The notes beneath the pieces are model-generated. The model did no database searches. It saw only the letters and a program-made list of their open reading frames with translations, and was not told where the DNA came from. From positions 1-9,712 of the forward strand of contig DAOTUD010000100.1 in NCBI GenBank assembly GCA_034437275.1: a stretch of 9,712 nt of DNA, read 5' to 3'. Both the position numbers and the translations under genes were made by a program. This document shows, in pieces, positions 6,331-9,712 of the stretch (its first letter is position 1; every line of letters starts with the position of its first letter). Source of the DNA: TC-15 sp034437275. GTDB taxonomy: Bacteria; Chloroflexota; Anaerolineae; Aggregatilineales; Aggregatilineaceae.

Positions 6331-6714
6331 TTACTCACCAGCACTAGAAGGTAGCGGCCACTCAAAAATCAGCTTTTGATTGTGTGGGAGCGGAGTTTGC
6401 TGCATGAACTGCTCATACCCGGCCAGGTTGATGCCGTGCAGTTCCCGCACCTGCTCCCGATACCAGCGATCAAATGGACGTTTAGAGGCGATGATCTGGC
6501 CTAGCGCCCGGTCCACGTCAGGCGCTTCAAGCGTTATTACTGCCGCCGATCCAAAAGCGGTTTCCACCAGCGTCAATTGTTCACGTGTAATGCCCAGCCG
6601 ATGGCGGGAGGCCTCATACATCTGCCGCTGAGAGCCTGCTAATTCCTGGCAAAAACGACGCCAGGCTTCCACTTTGCCAGCCACGATAGGAAATGTCAGA
6701 ACAATGCCGGGCAT
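6331..6714 (-). CDS. Uncharacterised 127-aa protein, possible dimeric alpha/beta barrel
   Basis: The best start is the ATG at 6714 (MPGIVLTFPIVAGK). A TTG at 6747 would extend it by 11 residues, but the strong Shine-Dalgarno GGAGG lies within that extension, 9 nt before the ATG. The protein is soluble, with no signal or membrane segment. Its pattern is an opening strand followed by a helix (KVEAWRRFCQELAG), then a strand pair (REQLTLVETAFGSAAVITLEA) and a second helix (DVDRALGQIIAS). This resembles ferredoxin-like dimeric alpha/beta barrel proteins. The conserved-looking PFDRWYREQVRELHGINL segment follows. I cannot assign a function. It lies between the 78-aa gene and the SRPBCC gene in the same direction. 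Confidence 0.75.
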   Translation of the reverse strand: MPGIVLTFPIVAGKVEAWRRFCQELAGSQRQMYEASRHRLGITREQLTLVETAFGSAAVITLEAPDVDRALGQIIASKRPFDRWYREQVRELHGINLAGYEQFMQQTPLPHNQKLIFEWPLPSSAGE

Positions 6715-6729
6715 TGGAGGTATCCTCCA
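6715..6729 (-). promoter_or_regulatory. Hairpin that sequesters the ribosome binding site of the 127-aa gene
   Basis: On the minus strand the transcript reads UGGAGG-AUA-CCUCCA directly before the AUG at 6714. The two 6-nt arms pair perfectly around a 3-nt loop, and the 5' arm contains the whole GGAGG Shine-Dalgarno. When folded, the site would be hidden from the ribosome. It could act as a temperature- or translation-sensitive switch; this function is an inference. Confidence 0.5.
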
Positions 6730-6767
6730 TAATTTTCTTTTGCTCAAGTGGCGCTTAAAAGTGCCGC

Positions 6768-7004
6768 CTACGACAGGGACTGTGTTTCACTCGATCCCTC
6801 TGTGCCAAAATGAATAACGCGCTCCATAAAAGTCAATGCATTCTCTTCCGTCACGTCCCCTTCCACCACATCCACAATCAAGGGCAGCACCGCGCGCTCA
6901 TCCATGCAATAAGCCAACACAACCGTCCGGGCCTCTCGAATTTTGCCGGACTGCTTGCCTATTGCGATCCACTCATGCAGCCGTGAATTTTGTTGAACAT
7001 TCAT
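6768..7004 (-). CDS. Small uncharacterised protein, first gene of the minus-strand cluster
   Basis: This 78-residue reading frame has a good start: AAAGGA about 7-8 nt ahead of ATG at 7004. The sequence is soluble and mixed in charge. It runs from a helix-like start (SRLHEWIAIGKQ) through a hydrophobic central segment (TVVLAYCMDERAVLPLIVDVV) to an acidic helix (EENALTFMERVIHF). There is a single cysteine and no membrane or export signal. I do not recognise a family. It is the most upstream gene of the leftward series and lies 88 bp from the first possible start of the divergent regulator, so its promoter must lie in that shared region. Confidence 0.65.
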   Translation of the reverse strand: MNVQQNSRLHEWIAIGKQSGKIREARTVVLAYCMDERAVLPLIVDVVEGDVTEENALTFMERVIHFGTEGSSETQSLS

Positions 7005-7092
7005 AACAGGTTCCTTTCACGCGAAGTTTCTTTTGCTCATAGGGTTGTACTGACTTACCACAAGGTTTTTTCATGCTTTATAATCCAGTATA
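7005..7092. promoter_or_regulatory. Divergent promoter region between the small-gene cluster and the BTAD regulator
   Basis: This 88-bp region must hold the promoter of the leftward cluster and most of that of the rightward regulator. Leftward, TTGTGG (7065-7060) is followed by 16 bp and TATGAG (7043-7038), a poor consensus match. Rightward elements are listed separately. Shared spacing of this kind is common for a regulator that controls its neighbours. Confidence 0.5.
7055..7084 (+). promoter_or_regulatory. Candidate sigma70-type promoter for the BTAD regulator
   Basis: TTACCA (7055-7060, four of six bases of TTGACA) is followed by an 18-bp spacer and a perfect TATAAT (7079-7084). Transcription would start near 7090-7092. 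That would make an mRNA from the ATG at 7093 essentially leaderless, or give a leader of about 35-40 nt to the later starts. A second TATAAT overlaps the first ATG at 7089-7094. Confidence 0.5.
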
Positions 7093-9468
7093 ATGAAGGA
7101 GCGTCTCAAGAGCGTCTCAAGGAATATGGTAGTGTCCAGCTATGCTCCCCCATTACATCTCCATCTACTGGGACCGCCCGAAGCGCGCCTGGGTGAAACG
7201 CTGCTGACGTTTCCCACGCGTAAGACATTGGCGCTGCTGATCTACCTGGCACTTGAGGGCGGAATGCAGCCGCGCGAACACCTGGCGACCCTATTCTGGC
7301 CGGAATCAAGTCCGGAGCGCAGCTACGCCTCGCTCCGTAACACGCTTGGTCACCTGCAAACCGCCCTGCGTCAGGCCAGCGGTCAGGCGCAAACTTCCTA
7401 TCTCTCTGTCACTCACCAAACACTGGCGCTGAATCCGGACGCCGAGATCGACCTTGACCTGCATACGGTGGAACGCGCCTACACCCTGGCCCGTACCGAC
7501 CGTTCGAGCCGGATTCCACCGCAGAATTCGGTCAGCCTGCCCGTGTTGCAGTCTGCTGTTGCCTGCCATCGTGGCGATTTTCTCACCGGATTTTCACTGG
7601 GTGACGCGCCCAGCTTTGATGATTGGGCGATCACTCAGAGCGAAGTCTGGCGGCGACGCCTGGGCCTGATCCTGGACCGGCTGTCCGAAATCCAATTTGC
7701 GAGCGGCGATTTTGCCAGCACTGCCGAAATCACCGCACAATGGATTGCCCTCGATGCGCTGAACGAAATCGCCTATCGCCGCAAGATGCGCGCTCACTTC
7801 GCCGCCGGTGAGCGGGGTCAGGCGCTAGAAACCTATGATATGTGCAGTGCCGTTTTAGCGGATGAATTAAGCGTGGAGCCGGAGCCAGATACTGAGGCGC
7901 TGGCGGCGCTCATTCGCAGCCAACATCCCGTATTACGCCCCGCACTCCGCATAAATACGCCTGTGGCCTATCTAGAAAGCCTATTTGCTGGGCGCAGCGC
8001 CGAGTATCAGGCGTTAGTTGGGTGCTACGAACGTGCCGCTGCCGGTCAACCCCAAGTCGTGATACTGCGCGGCGAAGCTGGAATTGGTAAAACTCGTTTA
8101 GCCAGAGAGTTCCTGGTCTGGGCCAGTGGGCAAAGAACGGAAGTTTTACAAGGGAGTGCCTTTGAGAGCAGCAGCCATATGCCGTTTCAGCCCCTGGTTG
8201 AAGCGCTCCGGCTGTGGCTCGAGCACGAAAACGCGCCGAAGGATGTGCTAGGGGAAGCGTGGCTCTCCCAGTTGAGTCAGCTCTTGCCAGAATTGCGCGA
8301 CCGTTACCCTGAACTGCCGCCTGCGTACCTGGATGCGAAAACAGATCGGACCAGGCTCTTCGAATCATTCGTGCGCTTAACGCTGGCCCTGGCCCAGCGA
8401 GAGCCGCTGGTCCTGTGGGTGGACGATGCGCAGTGGGCGGATAGTGCGACGTTGGACCTGCTCCAGTACGCCATCCGTCGGTGGCGAGGGAGTGCCACAA
8501 GGATCATGTTGCTGATCAGCCTGCGATCTGAAGCCTTGCTCCCGATGGCGCAACCCCTGCAAGCGGGCCTGATCGGGAGGCTGGAACAGATGGGACGTGA
8601 GCTAGCGCCCTATCATCTCGAGCTAGAGCCATTAGGTGAACCCGAAACCGTGCATTTGGTACTTTCCATACTGGCGACACCCGCTGCTGACTTCGCCGAG
8701 TGGGTGTTCCACGAAACGCGCGGGCAGCCGTTTTACTTGATGGAGACGTTGAAAGATTTGCTCGAACGTGGCGCACTCCACCCGAAACGGCGAGCGGGTA
8801 CATGGGCCTTTGAGGTTGATGCCGAACACGATCTTGGCAAAGCCGTTCGCGTCCCATCAACCGTATGGGCCGTGATCCGCTCGCGCTTATTTCGCCTCAG
8901 TCCGGATGCATTCACCCTCTTGTCAGCCGGGGCGGTCCTCGATCAGCGGATCACCTTCGAGCACCTGTGCGCCATCTCTAACGTGGTTGAAGATAGGGGA
9001 TTATCCGCGCTGGACGAATTGGTCAGTGGCCACTTCTTGCTGGAAGTGACGCAACCGGGCGCGGCCAGTGCCTACATCTTTGCGAACGACATGATCCGCG
9101 ATGTCGTCTATACCGAAGCCGGAGACGCCCGCCGGCGGCTTTTCCACAAGCGCGCGCTGGATGCCCTCACAGCGACCAAGGACTCAGCGGCGGTGCTGGC
9201 CCATCACGCGTTGGCTGCTGGGCTGGCTGAGGCTGTTTTTCGCCACAGTCTGGCTGCGGGGCAAGAAGCGCTGCGACTCGTTGCCACGAGTGAAGCTATC
9301 GTTCATTTCGAGAAGGCGCGCCAGTTGGTCCTGGACGGATCGGTTGCGGTTGCGGAGTTCGAGTCACAGATACACGATTTGTATACGCAATTGGGGCAGG
9401 TTTATGAACTGCGCGACCAGCATGAGCAAGCATTAGCCCTTTACGATGAATTGGAGCGGCTGACATAA
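7093..9468 (+). CDS. SARP/BTAD-type transcriptional regulator with AAA+ ATPase, 3' truncated
   Basis: Up to 791 residues. The order is a winged-helix DNA-binding domain (about 21-100; LHLHLLGPPEARL, then LATLFWPESSPERSYASLRNTL), a bacterial transcriptional activation (BTAD) helical domain (about 150-275), and an AAA/STAND ATPase (about 295-560). The ATPase has Walker A GEAGIGKT at 327-334 and Walker B LVLWVDDAQWAD at 439-450. A helical/winged region and the first tetratricopeptide-like helices (about 690-791) follow. Such proteins are ATP-dependent signal-sensing activators. Relatives generally carry many more C-terminal repeats, whereas this one stops at YDELERLT right next to a transposase fragment, so it is probably shortened. 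Start is ambiguous: ATG 7093 (no Shine-Dalgarno, nearly leaderless), ATG 7126 (AAGGA too close), or GTG 7132 (AAGGA 8 nt upstream). The DNA-binding domain is intact with any of them. Confidence 0.85.
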   Translation: MKERLKSVSRNMVVSSYAPPLHLHLLGPPEARLGETLLTFPTRKTLALLIYLALEGGMQPREHLATLFWPESSPERSYASLRNTLGHLQTALRQASGQAQTSYLSVTHQTLALNPDAEIDLDLHTVERAYTLARTDRSSRIPPQNSVSLPVLQSAVACHRGDFLTGFSLGDAPSFDDWAITQSEVWRRRLGLILDRLSEIQFASGDFASTAEITAQWIALDALNEIAYRRKMRAHFAAGERGQALETYDMCSAVLADELSVEPEPDTEALAALIRSQHPVLRPALRINTPVAYLESLFAGRSAEYQALVGCYERAAAGQPQVVILRGEAGIGKTRLAREFLVWASGQRTEVLQGSAFESSSHMPFQPLVEALRLWLEHENAPKDVLGEAWLSQLSQLLPELRDRYPELPPAYLDAKTDRTRLFESFVRLTLALAQREPLVLWVDDAQWADSATLDLLQYAIRRWRGSATRIMLLISLRSEALLPMAQPLQAGLIGRLEQMGRELAPYHLELEPLGEPETVHLVLSILATPAADFAEWVFHETRGQPFYLMETLKDLLERGALHPKRRAGTWAFEVDAEHDLGKAVRVPSTVWAVIRSRLFRLSPDAFTLLSAGAVLDQRITFEHLCAISNVVEDRGLSALDELVSGHFLLEVTQPGAASAYIFANDMIRDVVYTEAGDARRRLFHKRALDALTATKDSAAVLAHHALAAGLAEAVFRHSLAAGQEALRLVATSEAIVHFEKARQLVLDGSVAVAEFESQIHDLYTQLGQVYELRDQHEQALALYDELERLT
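7099..7120 (+). repeat. Perfect 11-bp tandem repeat at the regulator start
   Basis: GAGCGTCTCAA occurs twice head to tail (7099-7109 and 7110-7120), just after the candidate promoter and inside or just before the start of the regulator gene. The 11-bp period, about one DNA helical turn, is that of the heptamer-plus-4-bp repeats bound by SARP activators. The unit could be read as GAGCGTC plus TCAA. It may be an autoregulatory operator or a simple tandem duplication. Confidence 0.8.
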
Positions 9469-9520
9469 CGTTGCGGTTAGTTATCAACGGCTGACCAGCA
9501 TCTTCCAGCAACGGATCGGA

Positions 9521-9712
9521 CATCTCACGGAAACCTGTGAACCCGATGCACCCCATCTGATTGTGAACGTGGAAACGACGGTCTCGACGGATCAGGATAT
9601 TGAAGTCGTTGAGCCAATCCACCAGCATCTTCAACAGCAAGCCCTGTTACCCGACGACCATCTACTCGATAGCGGATATGTGTCGGCTGAAAAACTGGTA
9701 GACAGTTCAACT
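9521..9712 (+). pseudogene. IS1182-like transposase fragment, 5' truncated and running off the window
   Basis: The frame from 9521 reads HLTETCEPDAPHLIVNVETT and continues to LLPDDHLLDSGYVSAEKLV. This resembles the central part of IS1182-family (IS4/IS5-like DDE) transposases. The Asp of the DSGY motif (codon 9668-9670) would be the second catalytic acidic residue. The frame is open leftward to a TGA at 9461, but the stretch before 9521 does not resemble the usual preceding sequence. There is no start codon context and about the first half of the protein is absent. It is in a different frame from the regulator gene that ends at 9468. No terminal inverted repeat was recognised. Whether the rest continues intact beyond 9712 cannot be seen. 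Confidence 0.65.

Noticed and set aside
6715..6747. TTG start at 6747 for the 127-aa gene
   Set aside because: The GGAGG Shine-Dalgarno lies inside this extension, 9 nt before the ATG at 6714, and the extra residues are just the translation of the ribosome binding site.
7910..8500. Minus-strand frame of 196 codons within the regulator gene
   Set aside because: It is antisense to the Walker A and B region of the AAA ATPase; the Ala/Arg/Pro-rich product is typical of a GC-rich shadow frame.
9296..9640. Minus-strand frame of 114 codons spanning the regulator end and transposase fragment
   Set aside because: It crosses the junction of two plus-strand coding regions that are supported by homology, and has no recognisable features.
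1..9712. CRISPR arrays, tRNA or rRNA genes, toxin-antitoxin or phage-defence modules
   Set aside because: No regularly spaced repeats, no tRNA-like cloverleaf and no recognised defence domain were seen. The AAA ATPase is better explained as a BTAD regulator.

Overview
The window looks like a chromosomal stretch from a member of the Chloroflexota (Anaerolineae or Caldilineae-like). This is inferred from gene content: a large BTAD/AAA ATPase regulator of the type abundant in that phylum, a CheB-CheR type fusion, small GlsB/YeaQ membrane proteins, a groES-groEL pair without a CIRCE element, and an IS1182-like transposase piece. No rRNA, tRNA or CRISPR array was seen.

Layout. From 7004 leftwards to 217 every gene is on the minus strand, with gaps of about 20-180 bp. 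In transcription order these are: a 78-aa unknown protein, a 127-aa unknown protein, an SRPBCC-fold protein, GlsB-like protein 3, a long intergenic palindrome, GlsB-like protein 2, a CorA-like transporter, GlsB-like protein 1, groES, groEL, a small unknown protein, and a CheB methylesterase whose CheR half is lost. From 7093 rightwards a BTAD/AAA+ regulator is transcribed divergently. It ends prematurely where a 5'-truncated transposase fragment begins, and that fragment runs off the window.

Function. The core block (about 3130-5688) joins the GroES-GroEL chaperonin with three small glycine-rich membrane proteins and a CorA-type channel. It reads as a general stress or envelope-maintenance cluster, which is an inference from co-direction and spacing. 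The divergent regulator shares an 88-bp intergenic region with the minus-strand cluster, so it could control it, itself, or both.

Most notable points: (1) an exact 11-bp tandem repeat at the regulator start, whose period matches known SARP operators; (2) a hairpin that would bury the ribosome binding site of the 127-aa gene; (3) a CorA homologue with Asp-Ala-Asn where the family has Gly-Met-Asn; (4) a nested 72-bp palindrome between two GlsB genes; (5) truncated genes at both window ends. Everything outside the textbook families (groEL, groES, CheB, AAA ATPase) should be read as a homology-style guess made by eye.
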